This document shows positions 51,875 to 64,000 of a stretch of 64,000 nucleotides of DNA, one piece after another (position 1 is the stretch's first letter; the number at the start of each line of letters is the position of its first letter). The stretch is from an uncultured Luminiphilus sp. (GTDB taxonomy: Bacteria > Pseudomonadota > Gammaproteobacteria > Pseudomonadales > Halieaceae). The DNA is taken from positions 124,001-188,000 of the forward strand of contig CAJJBO010000003.1 in assembly GCA_905182485.1 (NCBI GenBank), in the 5' to 3' direction. The position numbers were made by a program, and so were the translations under genes. The notes beneath the pieces were generated by a model, which saw nothing but the letters and a program-made list of their open reading frames with translations, had not been told where the DNA came from and did not search any database.

Positions 51875-53778
51875 ATGACGACTCATCCAAAACCTTACGA
51901 TGTGATTGTAATCGGCGGCGGACATGCCGGTACCGAGGCGGCGTTGGCTGCTGCTCGGGCTGGTGTTTGTACCTTGCTGATTACTCATTCGATCGACACC
52001 TTGGGACAAATGTCGTGTAATCCAGCGATCGGTGGTATTGGAAAGAGTCATCTGGTCAGGGAAATTGATGCGCTCGGTGGGTTAATGGCAAGGGCTACGG
52101 ATCAAGCGGGTATCCAATTTAGGGTGCTGAACAGGCGTAAAGGCCCTGCTGTCAGAGCAACAAGAGCACAAGCCGATCGTGTGTTGTATCGCAATGCTGT
52201 GCGAACCACATTACAAGAGACTGCCAACCTGAATATTTTTCAAGATGCGGTAGAAGATATTTTGTTGTTAGGTGATCGTGTTACTGGTGTCGTGACACGA
52301 ACGGGCATTACATTTCATGCCGTCTCTGTTGTGCTAACGGCGGGCACCTTTTTGCACGGCAAGCTGCATGTTGGTGAAGCGCAATCCAGTGGTGGCAGGA
52401 TGGGAGATGCAGCGTCATTGGGTTTGGCCGATAAATTAAGGGAGCTGTGTCCTAGAGTTGGGCGCTTAAAAACAGGCACCCCCCCTCGACTAGACGCTAA
52501 TACCGTTGACTTTAGTGTGTTGACAGAACAGTGGGGAGATGACCCGCGACCCGTTATGTCGCTTCAGGGCGATAGACAGGATCACCCAACGCAGCGATGT
52601 TGTTGGATTACCGAAACTAACTCGCAGACTCACGATATCATTCGAGCAGGGCTTGATCGCTCTCCTCTTTTTTCTGGCACCATCGAAGGCGTTGGGCCGC
52701 GGTATTGCCCGAGTATTGAAGATAAAATTCATCGGTTCGCAGACAAAGACTCTCATCAAGTGTTCATCGAACCGGAAGGGCTGACTTCGACAGAACTGTA
52801 CCCTAATGGCATATCGACATCATTGCCGTTTGACGTTCAACTGGCGTTAGTGCGGTCAATTAAAGGGCTGGAATCCGTCAATATCACCCGACCTGGATAC
52901 GCCATCGAATACGACTATTTTGATCCCAGAGATTTGCAACATAGCTTGGAAACCAAGTCGGTTTCTGGGCTTTTTTTGCTGGACAAATTAATGGCACCAC
53001 AGGCTATGAAGAGGCGGCAGCGCAGGGCTTAATCGCAGGTATTAATGCGGCTCGGCAAGCCACTGATTTGCCAGCATGGGAGCCTCGACGCGATGAAGCG
53101 TACATGGGGGTATTGATTGATGACTTGGTGACGCTGGGCACGACTGAGCCTTATCGTATGTTTACTTCTCGAGCCGAATATCGACTTCAACTCAGGGAGG
53201 ACAATGCTGATCTTCGCCTTACCTCAATAGGACGGCAGTTGCATTTGATTGGCGACACCCAGTGGCGGCAATTTAATGATAAATGTGACGCTATTGAGGC
53301 CGAACAATGTCGTCTGCAACAGACCTTCATTCAGGCGGGTAGTGTTGAAGCGGCACAACTGAAACCCCTGCTCGCCAAACCACTCAGTCGAGAATATTCA
53401 TTGGCCGAGTTATTAAAGCGGCCCGAGATTAATTACGACGCGCTGAATCGTATTTCTCCAGCGCCCTTGCCGGTTGCTGAGGTGGTGGCGCATCAAATTG
53501 CCATTCAGTGTAAATACGCGGGTTATATCGAGCGTCAGCAACAAGACGTTGATCGTCTACATCGTCATGAAGCGATGACCATACCAAGTGATTTGGATTT
53601 CGCGCTAATTGATGGGTTGTCCAATGAAATCCGACAAAAGCTGCAAGAAATTAAGCCAACTAATTTAGCCAGAGCAGGGCGCATTCCCGGTGTGACGCCC
53701 GCAGCACTGTCGATCTTGCTGATTTATTTAAAGAAGCGAGAACTTATTAGCAGACTGCCGGCTACTGCGAATGGTTAA
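51875..53778 (+). CDS. mnmG: tRNA uridine-5-carboxymethylaminomethyl modification enzyme MnmG (GidA), one frameshift
   Basis: FAD-dependent partner of MnmE, about 634 codons. FAD loop [40 protein letters not shown] and the [14 protein letters not shown] region are read from 51875. The frame fails at GLFLL: adding one T to the seven-T run at 52971-52977 restores [21 protein letters not shown], continuing into [23 protein letters not shown] 51875 gives the natural N-terminus. Overlaps rsmG. A homopolymer under-call is the obvious explanation. Confidence 0.95.
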
Positions 53779-54415
53779 TTTAGAGGCGGAGCTATTGTTA
53801 ACGGCTGCTGCCGACATTGGCATAGACCTGAGCGACCATCAGACGACACAGTTACTCTCTTACCTAGATTTGCTCGAAAAATGGAACAACGCCTATAACC
53901 TAACTGCTGTCCGATCTCGGTCTGAGATGTTAAGTCGGCACCTCGTTGAAAGCTTAGCAATCAGTCCGTTTATCAGCGGCAAACAAGTGGTTGATGTTGG
54001 TACAGGTGCAGGTCTACCCGGTATTCCTTTGGCGATTGCGAATCCAACCGTGCATTACACGCTGCTCGATAGTAATGGTAAAAAATCCCGGTTTCTATTG
54101 GAGGTGAAAAGAGCGCTGATGTTGGCCAATGTTGAGATTGAGACAGTGCGAGTGGAGTCCTGGCTGCCGACGAAGCGGTTTGATTCCGTAGTGACACGTG
54201 CATTTGCTGATCTGGCTACCACGTTAGTCAGGGTTGAACATGTGTTATCCGATCAAGGCATGGTGTATGCAATGAAAACGCAACAAGTACAGCATGAGAT
54301 CGAATCCTTGCCAGACGCCACTCGACAAGTGACCGCTCAAAATATCACTGTGCCAGGGCGTGACTGGTCATTCCAATTGCTAGCGATACAGCCGCGCGCC
54401 GAGGCGGCACTATGA
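53771..54415 (+). CDS. rsmG: 16S rRNA guanine-527 N7-methyltransferase
   Basis: GidB-type methyltransferase of 214 residues. The family signature NAYNLTAVRSRSEMLSRHL leads to the SAM motif VVDVGTGAGLPGIPLAIA. SVVTRAFADL is also conserved. It overlaps mnmG by eight bases and parA by ATGA, the typical mnmG-rsmG-parA-parB arrangement. Intact. Confidence 0.95.
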   Translation: MVNLEAELLLTAAADIGIDLSDHQTTQLLSYLDLLEKWNNAYNLTAVRSRSEMLSRHLVESLAISPFISGKQVVDVGTGAGLPGIPLAIANPTVHYTLLDSNGKKSRFLLEVKRALMLANVEIETVRVESWLPTKRFDSVVTRAFADLATTLVRVEHVLSDQGMVYAMKTQQVQHEIESLPDATRQVTAQNITVPGRDWSFQLLAIQPRAEAAL

Positions 54416-55194
54416 AAATAATCGCCGTTGCAAACCAAAAGGGTGGTGTGGGAAAGACAACGACGAGCGTAAATCTGTCAGCGGCACTAGCGGCCATGGG
54501 CAAGCGGTTGTTGTTAATTGATCTCGATCCGCAAGGTAATGCGACGGTGTCAGTTGGCATCGATAAAGTGGCTGCTGACGTCACAGTGTTCGATTTGTTG
54601 GTCGATCAAATCCCGTTGAAGCGAGCGGTCACACACCTGCCCCAACTGGCGCTCGACTGTATTCCAGCTAATGGCGACCTAACTGCCGCTGAAGTGGCGT
54701 TGTTATCGATGGATGCTCGCGAACAGCGATTAAAGAAAGCGCTGTCTGCTGGCGATTCGCACTACGACTTCGTTATTATCGATTGCCCTCCGTCGCTGAA
54801 CATGTTGACGTTAAACGCTTTGGTAGCCGCAGACTCCGTGCTGATCACGATGCAGTGCGAATACTTTGCGCTAGAGGGATTGTCAGCACTTGTCGATACG
54901 ATTAATTCGGTGCAGCAAACCGTGAATGCAGATCTCAAGATTGAGGGTATTTTGCGGACGCTGTATGACCCGAGAAATGCGTTAACGAACGAGGTGTCAG
55001 AGCAGCTGCACGAACACTTCGATGGCTTGGTTTATCGTACTGTCATCCCCAGAAATATCCGACTAGCGGAAGCGCCGAGCCATGGAGTGCCGGGAATCGT
55101 TTATGATCGCTTATCGAGAGGCGCTACCGCTTACATGGCATTGGCGGGGGAGTTTATGCGCAGACAGGAACAAGATAGAAAGGACCCGAGCTAA
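54412..55194 (+). CDS. parA: Chromosome partitioning ATPase ParA/Soj
   Basis: Deviant Walker-A ATPase of 260 residues. NQKGGVGKTTTSVNLSAALA (residues 8-27), then LIDLDPQGNAT, and IDCPPSLNMLTLNALVAAD as the Walker-B region. Binds DNA non-specifically in its ATP form to pattern the origin region with ParB. It overlaps rsmG by ATGA and parB by TAATG. Chromosomal type, since it is in the origin-proximal operon. Confidence 0.95.
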   Translation: MKIIAVANQKGGVGKTTTSVNLSAALAAMGKRLLLIDLDPQGNATVSVGIDKVAADVTVFDLLVDQIPLKRAVTHLPQLALDCIPANGDLTAAEVALLSMDAREQRLKKALSAGDSHYDFVIIDCPPSLNMLTLNALVAADSVLITMQCEYFALEGLSALVDTINSVQQTVNADLKIEGILRTLYDPRNALTNEVSEQLHEHFDGLVYRTVIPRNIRLAEAPSHGVPGIVYDRLSRGATAYMALAGEFMRRQEQDRKDPS

Positions 55195-56084
55195 TGGCGC
55201 CAAAGCGAAAGCTCAATCGAGGCCTTGAGGCGCTCTTAGGGACCGGCTTGCTGAATAAGCCAGATGCTGACACTGAAGGTCCACGTGTAACAGGGGGCCT
55301 TCCTGCTTCGAGCGAGACAAACTCCTTGATTGAATTGCCCATTGAGCAATTGCAAAGAGGTGCCTATCAGCCGCGCCGTAACTTCACCCAGGATGCGTTG
55401 CAGAGTCTTGCGGACAGTATAAAAGCGCAGGGGATTTTGCAGCCGATTGTTGCGCGGTCTCTGTCGAGTGGGGGCTTTGAGATCCTGTCGGGCGAGCGGC
55501 GTTGGCGAGCAGCGCAATTGGCTCAGTTGGCCACTGTTCCGGTAGTCATAAAAGAGGTCTCCGATGAAGCGGCTATTGCCATAGGATTGATTGAAAATAT
55601 TCAACGAGAAGATTTAAACCCAGTCGAGGAAGGTTTAGGGTTGAAACGACTTCAAGAAGAATTTGGCTTTAATCAGGAGCAAGTCGCTACGGCAGTGGGT
55701 CGGTCACGTCCCGCCGTAGCCAATCTGATGCGGTTGTTACAGCTCGAAAGCGAGGTGCTCGGTATGCTAGAGCGACAAGAAATCGATGCTGGCCATGCAA
55801 AGGTGTTATTGGCCCTGACAGCTGGAGAACAGGTCCGAGCGGCGAGACAGGTTTACCAAAAGGGGCTTTCGGTGCGTCAAACAGAAGCGCTGGTGCGCTC
55901 TGTGGTGGCAGACAAGCCCGCCAAACCCCAAACAGACCCAAATATTAGTCGCTTAGAAGCGGACCTTAGTAATCAGTTTGGCGCACAGGTAAAAATCCGA
56001 CATCAACAAAATGGCCGCGGCCGCCTTGAAATTCACTACACCACGCTCGACGAATTAGACGGCGTTTTAAAGAAAATCCGATAA
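55194..56084 (+). CDS. parB: Chromosome partitioning protein ParB/Spo0J
   Basis: parS-binding CTPase of 296 residues. The N-terminal ParB domain has GERRWRAAQLA (about residues 100-110) and ENIQREDLNPVEEGLGLKRL, and the helix-turn-helix is around FNQEQVATAVGRSRPAVANL. The C-terminal dimerisation part is at about 245-296. It is the last gene of rsmG-parA-parB and is expected to bind the parS sites at 43.3 and 43.9 kb. The atp operon begins 70 bases on. Confidence 0.95.
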   Translation: MAPKRKLNRGLEALLGTGLLNKPDADTEGPRVTGGLPASSETNSLIELPIEQLQRGAYQPRRNFTQDALQSLADSIKAQGILQPIVARSLSSGGFEILSGERRWRAAQLAQLATVPVVIKEVSDEAAIAIGLIENIQREDLNPVEEGLGLKRLQEEFGFNQEQVATAVGRSRPAVANLMRLLQLESEVLGMLERQEIDAGHAKVLLALTAGEQVRAARQVYQKGLSVRQTEALVRSVVADKPAKPQTDPNISRLEADLSNQFGAQVKIRHQQNGRGRLEIHYTTLDELDGVLKKIR

Positions 56085-56154
56085 CCTCACGTGTTGAAGG
56101 GTTTAGGCCTTTCCACTACACTCGGGCCCGCACCACAAGGGGGCACAAAGCATT

Positions 56155-56538
56155 TTGGCCAGATTTGCTGCCGCTGGGCCGTTTGAGGGCACTAGAAGGC
56201 GCTTGTTGCATGCCACGGGAGCCGCGGCGGTCATCATTGCAGCAGCAGCTGTTTTTGCTGGTGTGGTGAGGGGTTTTGATGGCGGGCTAGACCTGGTGCT
56301 CGGCGCATTGGTTGTGCTGGTGCCTGCTTTTTGGGTGGCACTGAGCCTGACAGCCCGTCGGTCAGCAGGCGGCGCGGTTTTGATGGGGCTCGCGCGTTAC
56401 ACCGCTGCGGTGGTTGGTTTTGCCCTGTTGTTTGCGCTGAGGCCGAGCAGCTCGCCGGGAATGGTCTTGCTGGGCAGTATTTTGGCATTGTTGATCCCGC
56501 CTATCGTGTTGGTGTGGCAGCAACGACCGAGTAAATAA
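56155..56538 (+). CDS. atpI: ATP synthase subunit I (AtpI)
   Basis: Small membrane protein at the head of atp operons, 127 residues, four predicted helices (about 18-37, 47-67, 78-95 and 101-120). It helps the c-ring assemble in some bacteria but is not a stable part of the enzyme. The only plausible start is TTG at 56155; GGGGG lies rather far upstream, so the exact start is uncertain. The sequence is poorly conserved in this family, so the call rests mainly on location and topology. Confidence 0.75.
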   Translation: MARFAAAGPFEGTRRRLLHATGAAAVIIAAAAVFAGVVRGFDGGLDLVLGALVVLVPAFWVALSLTARRSAGGAVLMGLARYTAAVVGFALLFALRPSSSPGMVLLGSILALLIPPIVLVWQQRPSK

Positions 56539-56568
56539 GAGAACACAAGAGCATTTAACGCCTCGTAG

Positions 56569-57477
<909 letters not shown>

Positions 57478-57501
57478 TTTCGAATGACTTAAGTACTTTA
57501 G

Positions 57502-57738
<237 letters not shown>

Positions 57739-57800
57739 GAGCGTAATTTTACGTGCGGACGCGCTGATTTCATGCGTTCGATGTACCACAGGAGCATTGT

Positions 57801-58271
57801 GTGAACATTAATCTCACCCTCATAGGACAGCTGATTGCCTTTGTGGCGTTTGTGGCGTTCTGTATGCGCTTTGTGTGGCCCCCTATCATGGCGGCAATGC
57901 TTGAGCGTCAAAACAAAATTGCCGACGGGCTAGCGGCAGCAGATCGTGCAGGCCATGACCTTGAATTAGCCCAGCAACAAGTCGCTGATCAGCTTGCGGA
58001 AGCAAAGAAGGAGGCCGCGGTAATTGTCGAGGCTGCCAATAAGCGAGCACAAGCAATGGTAGAAGAGGCCAAGCAAGCCGCTACCGCAGAGGCGGACCGG
58101 GTGAAAACGGCCGCATCGGCTGAGATTGAGCAAGAGCGGGCTAGAGCGCAAGAGCAGCTCATGTCGCAGGTCAGTGCATTGGCGTTGGCCGGCGCAGAGA
58201 AGGTACTGGGTGCCGAAATCGATGCCGACAAGCATGCTGATATTCTCAAAACACTTTCCTCGGATAACTGA
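57801..58271 (+). CDS. atpF: F0F1 ATP synthase subunit b
   Basis: Stator subunit, 156 residues. One N-terminal transmembrane helix (about 5-24) is followed by a long charged, Ala/Glu/Gln-rich coiled coil forming the peripheral stalk. GTG start at 57801 with CAGGAG upstream. Intact and three bases before atpH. Confidence 0.94.
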   Translation: MNINLTLIGQLIAFVAFVAFCMRFVWPPIMAAMLERQNKIADGLAAADRAGHDLELAQQQVADQLAEAKKEAAVIVEAANKRAQAMVEEAKQAATAEADRVKTAASAEIEQERARAQEQLMSQVSALALAGAEKVLGAEIDADKHADILKTLSSDN

Positions 58272-58274
58272 TCA

Positions 58275-58811
58275 ATGATAGAGCCCATTACGCTTGCCAG
58301 ACCTTACGCTAAGGCGGCTTTTGAGCACGCTCGTGGCGCGGGTGAGCTGGCGCAATGGCAAGACGCTTTGGATCAACTGGCTGCCGTAACGCGCGACCAC
58401 AAAGTGTCGGTGATGTTAAAAAGCCCCAACCAAACTGCTCAGCAGCGGGCTGAAAATTTGGCAACCCTGGTAGGGGATTCACTACCCGCAAGCGTCGTTA
58501 ATTTGTTAATGATCATGGCAGACAATGGGCGCCTTAGTTTGCTACCTGAAGTGGCCGCTTTGTTCGAGCAGTTTAAGCAAGCGTTAGAGAGCACAGTTAC
58601 CGTGGTGGTGACGTCAGCGTATCCCCTAAGCGATGACGAGACGCGTGTGCTCAGCGAAACAATGACATCAAAACTAGACCGCAGCGTTACCCTAACATCA
58701 GAAACCGACCCCTCCCTTTTGGGTGGGGCCATCATTCGTGCCGACGATCTAGTGATCGATGGCTCTGTTCGCGGCCGGCTCGATAAGCTTGCTGGCGCGC
58801 TGACCCAATGA
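58275..58811 (+). CDS. atpH: F0F1 ATP synthase subunit delta
   Basis: Soluble stator subunit, 178 residues, linking the b-dimer to F1. The N-terminus ITLARPYAKAAFEHARGAG is the family signature, and the C-terminus ends VIDGSVRGRLDKLAGAL as expected. Intact, in the standard order b-delta-alpha. Confidence 0.94.
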   Translation: MIEPITLARPYAKAAFEHARGAGELAQWQDALDQLAAVTRDHKVSVMLKSPNQTAQQRAENLATLVGDSLPASVVNLLMIMADNGRLSLLPEVAALFEQFKQALESTVTVVVTSAYPLSDDETRVLSETMTSKLDRSVTLTSETDPSLLGGAIIRADDLVIDGSVRGRLDKLAGALTQ

Positions 58812-58825
58812 CAGAGGAATAGGTC

Positions 58826-60370
58826 ATGCAACAGCTCAACCCCTCAGAAATCAGCGATTTAATCAAACAACGTATTGATCAGGTCGCTGTTGTATCGCAG
58901 GCGACCAATGAGGGCACCATTGTCTCCGTGACAGACGGCATTATCCGCATTCATGGGCTTACTGAAGTTCAGTACGGCGAAATGATTGAGTTTGAGGGTG
59001 GGGTCTTTGGTATGGCGCTAAACCTCGAGCGCGATTCAGTGGGCGCGGTGGTGTTGGGTGATTATAAGCAGTTGGCAGAAGGTCAAACCTGTCGCTGCAC
59101 AGGCCGCATCTTAGAGGTCCCCGTCGGCCCTGAACTGCAGGGGAGAGTGGTTGATTCGTTGGGTAGCCCAATTGATGGCAAAGGCGCTATTGAAACAAAA
59201 TTGACCGACGCGATTGAAAAGATTGCGCCGGGAGTGATTGCTCGACAGTCGGTTGATCAGCCTGTGCAAATTGGCCTTAAGGCCATTGACGCCATGGTGC
59301 CGATTGGGCGAGGCCAGCGAGAGTTAATTATTGGTGATCGCCAGGTGGGTAAAACGGCTATTGCTGTCGATGCGATTATTAATCAAAAAGGCACGGGCAT
59401 TAAGTGTGTCTATGTGGCGGTTGGACAAAAAGCGTCCTCAGTCGCCGCTGTGGTCCGAAAGCTAGAAGAGCACGGCGCAATGGACCACACCATTGTGGTA
59501 GCGGCTAATGCGTCAGACCCAGCAGCCATGCAGTACTTGGCGCCATTTGCGGGATGTACGATGGGTGAGTATTACCGAGATCGTGGTGAGGACGCATTGA
59601 TTATCTATGACGACCTCTCTAAGCAGGCGGTAGCGTATCGGCAAATTTCCTTGTTACTGCGTCGGCCACCTGGACGTGAAGCCTACCCAGGGGACGTCTT
59701 TTATTTGCACTCTCGCTTGTTAGAGCGTGCTGCTCGAGTCAATGCTGACTACGTTGAGCAGGCAACGGGCGGAGAAGTGAAGGGCCAAACGGGCTCTTTA
59801 ACCGCTTTGCCTGTGATAGAGACGCAAGCGGGTGACGTGTCAGCATTTGTCCCGACCAACGTCATTTCTATTACTGACGGTCAAATCTTCTTAGAAGCCG
59901 ATATGTTCAATGCCGGTGTGCGACCCGCAATGAACGCCGGTATTTCCGTTTCGCGGGTGGGTGGCGCGGCGCAAACCAAGATTGTTAAAAAGCTATCTGG
60001 CGGTATCCGTACCGCACTGGCTCAGTACCGGGAATTGGCTGCGTTCTCGCAGTTTGCCTCTGATCTCGATGATGCGACCAAAGCGCAGCTAGAGCACGGC
60101 GAGCGCATTACCGAGTTGATGAAGCAGAAACAGTACGCACCGTTGTCGATTGCTGATATGGGTGTGTTGTTGTACGCCGGCAATGAGGGTGACTTGCAAG
60201 ATGTAGACGTCGCCAAGATTGGTGATTTTGAGGCCGCATTATTGAGTTACATGCGAGCTGAACATGCCGAAGTCATGCAACAAATTGACGCAGATGGCGA
60301 CTGGAATGATGACCGAGAGGCGTCCTTTAAGTCCGCGATAGCAACGTTTAAATCAACTCAGACTTGGTAA
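58826..60370 (+). CDS. atpA: F0F1 ATP synthase subunit alpha
   Basis: Non-catalytic nucleotide-binding subunit, 514 residues. The Walker A motif is [37 protein letters not shown] and the [12 protein letters not shown] stretch (VisualArg finger Arg in this segment) are conserved. Intact. Confidence 0.97.
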   Translation: MQQLNPSEISDLIKQRIDQVAVVSQATNEGTIVSVTDGIIRIHGLTEVQYGEMIEFEGGVFGMALNLERDSVGAVVLGDYKQLAEGQTCRCTGRILEVPVGPELQGRVVDSLGSPIDGKGAIETKLTDAIEKIAPGVIARQSVDQPVQIGLKAIDAMVPIGRGQRELIIGDRQVGKTAIAVDAIINQKGTGIKCVYVAVGQKASSVAAVVRKLEEHGAMDHTIVVAANASDPAAMQYLAPFAGCTMGEYYRDRGEDALIIYDDLSKQAVAYRQISLLLRRPPGREAYPGDVFYLHSRLLERAARVNADYVEQATGGEVKGQTGSLTALPVIETQAGDVSAFVPTNVISITDGQIFLEADMFNAGVRPAMNAGISVSRVGGAAQTKIVKKLSGGIRTALAQYRELAAFSQFASDLDDATKAQLEHGERITELMKQKQYAPLSIADMGVLLYAGNEGDLQDVDVAKIGDFEAALLSYMRAEHAEVMQQIDADGDWNDDREASFKSAIATFKSTQTW

Positions 60371-60376
60371 CACCGC

Positions 60377-61240
60377 ATGGCAGCTGGTAAAGAAATACGC
60401 ACTAAGATCACGAGTATTCAGAGTACTCAGAAGATCACCAGCGCCATGGAAATGGTGGCTGCTAGCAAGATGCGTCGTGCCCAGGATCGTATGGAGGTTG
60501 GAAAGCCCTATGCGCAGCGGATGCGTGCGGTAGTGGGTCATATTGCCAATTCAACTCCAGAGTATCGTCACGCCTATATGCAGGAGCGAGAGGTTAAGCG
60601 GGCGGGTTACATCATTGTGTCGACGGACCGCGGATTGTGCGGTGGACTCAATATCAATTTATTTAAAAGCGCTATTGCGTCCATGAGGGACTTGCAAGAT
60701 TCGGGTGTTGAGATCGAGCTGTGCTTGGTTGGCGCTAAAGCCGGAGGTTTTTTTGCCAGCGTTGGGGGCAATGTCACGGCGACGGTAAAGGACTTGGGCG
60801 AGGAGCCGTCTCTGGGGGATCTGATCGGTGGCGTTAAATCGATGTTAGATGCTTATACAGAGGGTCGAATTGACGCGCTGTATCTCGCTGGCAATGAGTT
60901 TGTGAACACCATGACGCAGTCGCCAACTGTCGAACAGTTACTGCCTTTAAAGGCAGAACAAAACGAATCGCTGTCTCATCATTGGGATTACCTCTACGAG
61001 CCAGATGCGCGAGAGCTTCTCGATGCACTAATGGTGCGCTATATCGAGTCCCTCGTTTATCAAGCCGTGGTAGAAAATGGTGCTTGCGAGCAGGCCGCTC
61101 GAATGATCGCAATGAAAAATGCAACGGACAACGCGGGCGAGCTAATCGAAGATTTACAGCTGGTCTATAACAAGGCACGGCAAGCGGCGATTACCCAGGA
61201 ACTGGCAGAAATAGTAGGGGGCGCGGCAGCGATAGGCTGA
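60377..61240 (+). CDS. atpG: F0F1 ATP synthase subunit gamma
   Basis: Central rotor shaft subunit, 287 residues. The N-terminal helix [20 protein letters not shown] and the C-terminal helix [20 protein letters not shown] are the two halves of the family coiled coil. [15 protein letters not shown] is also conserved. Intact, six bases after atpA. Confidence 0.96.
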   Translation: MAAGKEIRTKITSIQSTQKITSAMEMVAASKMRRAQDRMEVGKPYAQRMRAVVGHIANSTPEYRHAYMQEREVKRAGYIIVSTDRGLCGGLNINLFKSAIASMRDLQDSGVEIELCLVGAKAGGFFASVGGNVTATVKDLGEEPSLGDLIGGVKSMLDAYTEGRIDALYLAGNEFVNTMTQSPTVEQLLPLKAEQNESLSHHWDYLYEPDARELLDALMVRYIESLVYQAVVENGACEQAARMIAMKNATDNAGELIEDLQLVYNKARQAAITQELAEIVGGAAAIG

Positions 61241-61296
61241 GGCGTGATCCAATAACGTAACACGATGCAGCGCGGTGTTGACTGCATACCTTTTAA

Positions 61297-62702
<1,406 letters not shown>

Positions 62703-62722
62703 CGCGCGTCGGGGACTGACTT

Positions 62723-63151
62723 ATGGCGATGACCTTACAGTGCGATATTGTGAGCGCAGAAACTCAGATTTACTCAGGGCTGGTGGAGCTCCTCGTCGCT
62801 ACCGGCATAGAGGGCGAGTTGGGCGTATGCCATGGACATGCTGCTTTGTTAACACGGCTGATTCCGGGACCCATTCGTCTTGTTGAGCCAACGGGTGAAG
62901 AGCACGTTTACTATGCTTCAGGCGGTTTTCTAGAAGTCCAGGGCGACGTGGTCACTGTGTTGGCTGATACCGCTGTCAGGGCTGACGATATCGACGAGGC
63001 CGCTGCCGAGACGGCGCGTCAAAACGCCGAGGAAGCGCTTGCCAATCAGCAGGGAGAAATTGATTACGGCCTCGCTTCCGCGCAATTAGCGGAAGCGACG
63101 GCGCAGTTGTCTGCTCTCCGTAAACTTAAGAACCGCGCCGGCCGCGGGTAA
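62723..63151 (+). CDS. atpC: F0F1 ATP synthase subunit epsilon
   Basis: Central-stalk regulator, 142 residues. The beta-barrel domain begins LQCDIVSAETQIYSGLVELL and VCHGHAALLTRLIPG. The two-helix C-terminal hairpin carries RADDIDEAAAETARQNAEEA. Its C-terminal helix ends in a basic patch (RKLKNRAGRG). Last gene of the operon; intact. Confidence 0.95.
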   Translation: MAMTLQCDIVSAETQIYSGLVELLVATGIEGELGVCHGHAALLTRLIPGPIRLVEPTGEEHVYYASGGFLEVQGDVVTVLADTAVRADDIDEAAAETARQNAEEALANQQGEIDYGLASAQLAEATAQLSALRKLKNRAGRG

Positions 63152-63161
63152 TACCCCCCCC

Positions 63162-63177
63162 AATAAACGGGTTTATT
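63162..63177 (+). terminator. Weak possible atp operon terminator hairpin
   Basis: AATAAA (63162-63167) can pair with TTTATT (63172-63177) across a four-base loop, and the next bases are TTG. The stem is AT-only, so weak. GGGCCC repeats nearby (63198-63230) can also pair. Function uncertain. Confidence 0.25.
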
Positions 63178-63270
63178 TTGGTGTTTGTTTGCCGAAGGGC
63201 CCTCGCACGCTTGCAAACTGGGCCCGGTGGGTAATGATGACGATTGCATAGAGCCTTGAGCGAATCTTTC

Positions 63271-64000
63271 ATGCTGGAAGTCATCATTTTGGCCGCCGGA
63301 CAAGGTAGCCGGATGCAATCTAGGTTACCTAAAGTACTGCACCTGTTGTCTGGCCGGCCGCTAATTCATTACACCTTGGATGCCGCGCGCGCTGCCGGCG
63401 CTAACCGCATTCATGTCGTGATTGGTTGTGGCGCCGATGCCGTGAAAGCGGCTGTTCAGGCCCCTGATGTGCAGTGTCACCTGCAAGCACAACAAAAAGG
63501 CACGGGCCACGCTGTGCAGCAAGCGATCGGTGCTTGCCATCCAGATTCAACGTTGCTCGTGTTGTTTGGCGATGTCCCGCTGGTCAGTCAGGCGACTTTA
63601 CAGGCGGTGGTGGCCGCTGCTGAGGGCGGTATTGCCATGCTGTCAGCCGTGGTGGAGGACCCGTCCGGTTATGGCCGCGTCGTTCGTGATGACCGGGGTG
63701 AGTTTTCGGCGGTTGTGGAACACAAAGACGCATCGATAGACCAACACCAGTTGCGCGAGATTAATACTGGCGTGTTGGCAAGCAGAGCCAGCTCACTTGA
63801 GGATTGGCTGTCTCGGATCGAGAATAACAACGCGCAATCAGAATATTACTTACCGGATGTTTTAGCGCTTGCTAAAGCGGATGGCATCGCCGTTTCAGTG
63901 GTGGTCTCTGGCAGTGCACTGGATACTCTGGGGGTGAATACACCCCAACAACTAGAGTATTTGGAGCGCCAGCATCAACAAATGCTGTCGGAGCAGTTGA
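63271..64000 (+). CDS. glmU: Bifunctional UDP-N-acetylglucosamine pyrophosphorylase / glucosamine-1-phosphate acetyltransferase (partial)
   Basis: Makes UDP-N-acetylglucosamine for peptidoglycan and lipopolysaccharide. The N-terminal 243 residues are visible. VIILAAGQGSRMQSRLPKVL is the nucleotidyltransferase motif, and LVLFGDVPLV carries the metal-binding Asp. EINTGVLA is also conserved, and the C-terminal left-handed beta-helix acetyltransferase part lies beyond the window. ATG 63271. The atp-glmU order is common in gammaproteobacteria. Confidence 0.95.
   Translation, partial: MLEVIILAAGQGSRMQSRLPKVLHLLSGRPLIHYTLDAARAAGANRIHVVIGCGADAVKAAVQAPDVQCHLQAQQKGTGHAVQQAIGACHPDSTLLVLFGDVPLVSQATLQAVVAAAEGGIAMLSAVVEDPSGYGRVVRDDRGEFSAVVEHKDASIDQHQLREINTGVLASRASSLEDWLSRIENNNAQSEYYLPDVLALAKADGIAVSVVVSGSALDTLGVNTPQQLEYLERQHQQMLSEQL

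Noticed and set aside
51778..52020. An 80-codon open frame upstream of mnmG
   Set aside because: It overlaps the mnmG start in another frame and has no protein-like features.

Overview
The window reads as the replication-origin neighbourhood of a gammaproteobacterial chromosome. The gene order strongly resembles the dnaA/gyrB region of Pseudomonas and its relatives: dnaA-dnaN-recF-gyrB, glyQ-glyS, trkA-rsmB-fmt-def, LysM-dprA-tsaC-hemF-aroE, a coxBA-cox11-coxIII cluster, and rpmH-rnpA-yidD-yidC-mnmE-mnmG-rsmG-parA-parB-atp-glmU. Genes are tightly packed, with many ATGA-type overlaps and few gaps above 300 bases. I cannot name the genus. A free-living aerobic gammaproteobacterium fits the cytochrome oxidase, cytochromes c4/c5 and complete branched-chain amino-acid genes. 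No mobile element, CRISPR array, prophage, tRNA or rRNA was found.

Layout. 1-10.3 kb: amino-acid metabolism and nitrogen control (ilvE partial, glnE, argA, ilvD, leuA, an Lrp-type regulator, and a lipoprotein of unknown function). 10.3-16 kb: periplasmic redox proteins (dsbA, cytochromes c4 and c5), engB and polA. 15.7-22.6 kb: an aa3/caa3-type cytochrome oxidase with assembly factors (Sco, a Sco-like membrane protein, Surf1, Cox11). The heme A genes often found in such clusters are absent. 22.8-28.6 kb: YheV, a gamma-carbonic-anhydrase-like protein, aroE, hemF, tsaC, dprA and a LysM protein. 28.8-40.7 kb: def, fmt, rsmB, trkA, trkH, djlA, a lipid A acyltransferase, glyQ, glyS and rmuC. 40.7-47 kb: gyrB, recF, dnaN and dnaA on the minus strand, with two perfect parS sites. 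47-56 kb: rpmH to parB on the plus strand. 56-63.2 kb: the full F1Fo ATP synthase operon. The start of glmU closes the window.

Data quality dominates interpretation. At least fourteen genes are broken by small indels: coxIII, LysM, trkA, trkH, djlA, the acyltransferase, glyQ, glyS, rmuC, recF, dnaA, yidC, mnmG and atpD. Several of these are essential, and the rest of each protein remains well conserved in another frame. Most breaks are one base and many lie in homopolymers, with the highest density at 27.5-40.7 kb. Sequencing or assembly error is far more likely than gene decay, so each broken gene is annotated as one CDS over its full reconstructed span.

The most informative non-coding signals are two identical 16-bp parS palindromes in recF and two candidate origin regions. 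The AT-rich mnmE-mnmG gap coincides with a change in G-versus-C bias between same-strand genes. The dnaA-rpmH gap has two DnaA-box-like sequences. I found no convincing undescribed system. The best leads are the Sco-like CxxxC membrane protein in the oxidase cluster, the parS/recF coincidence and the origin position.
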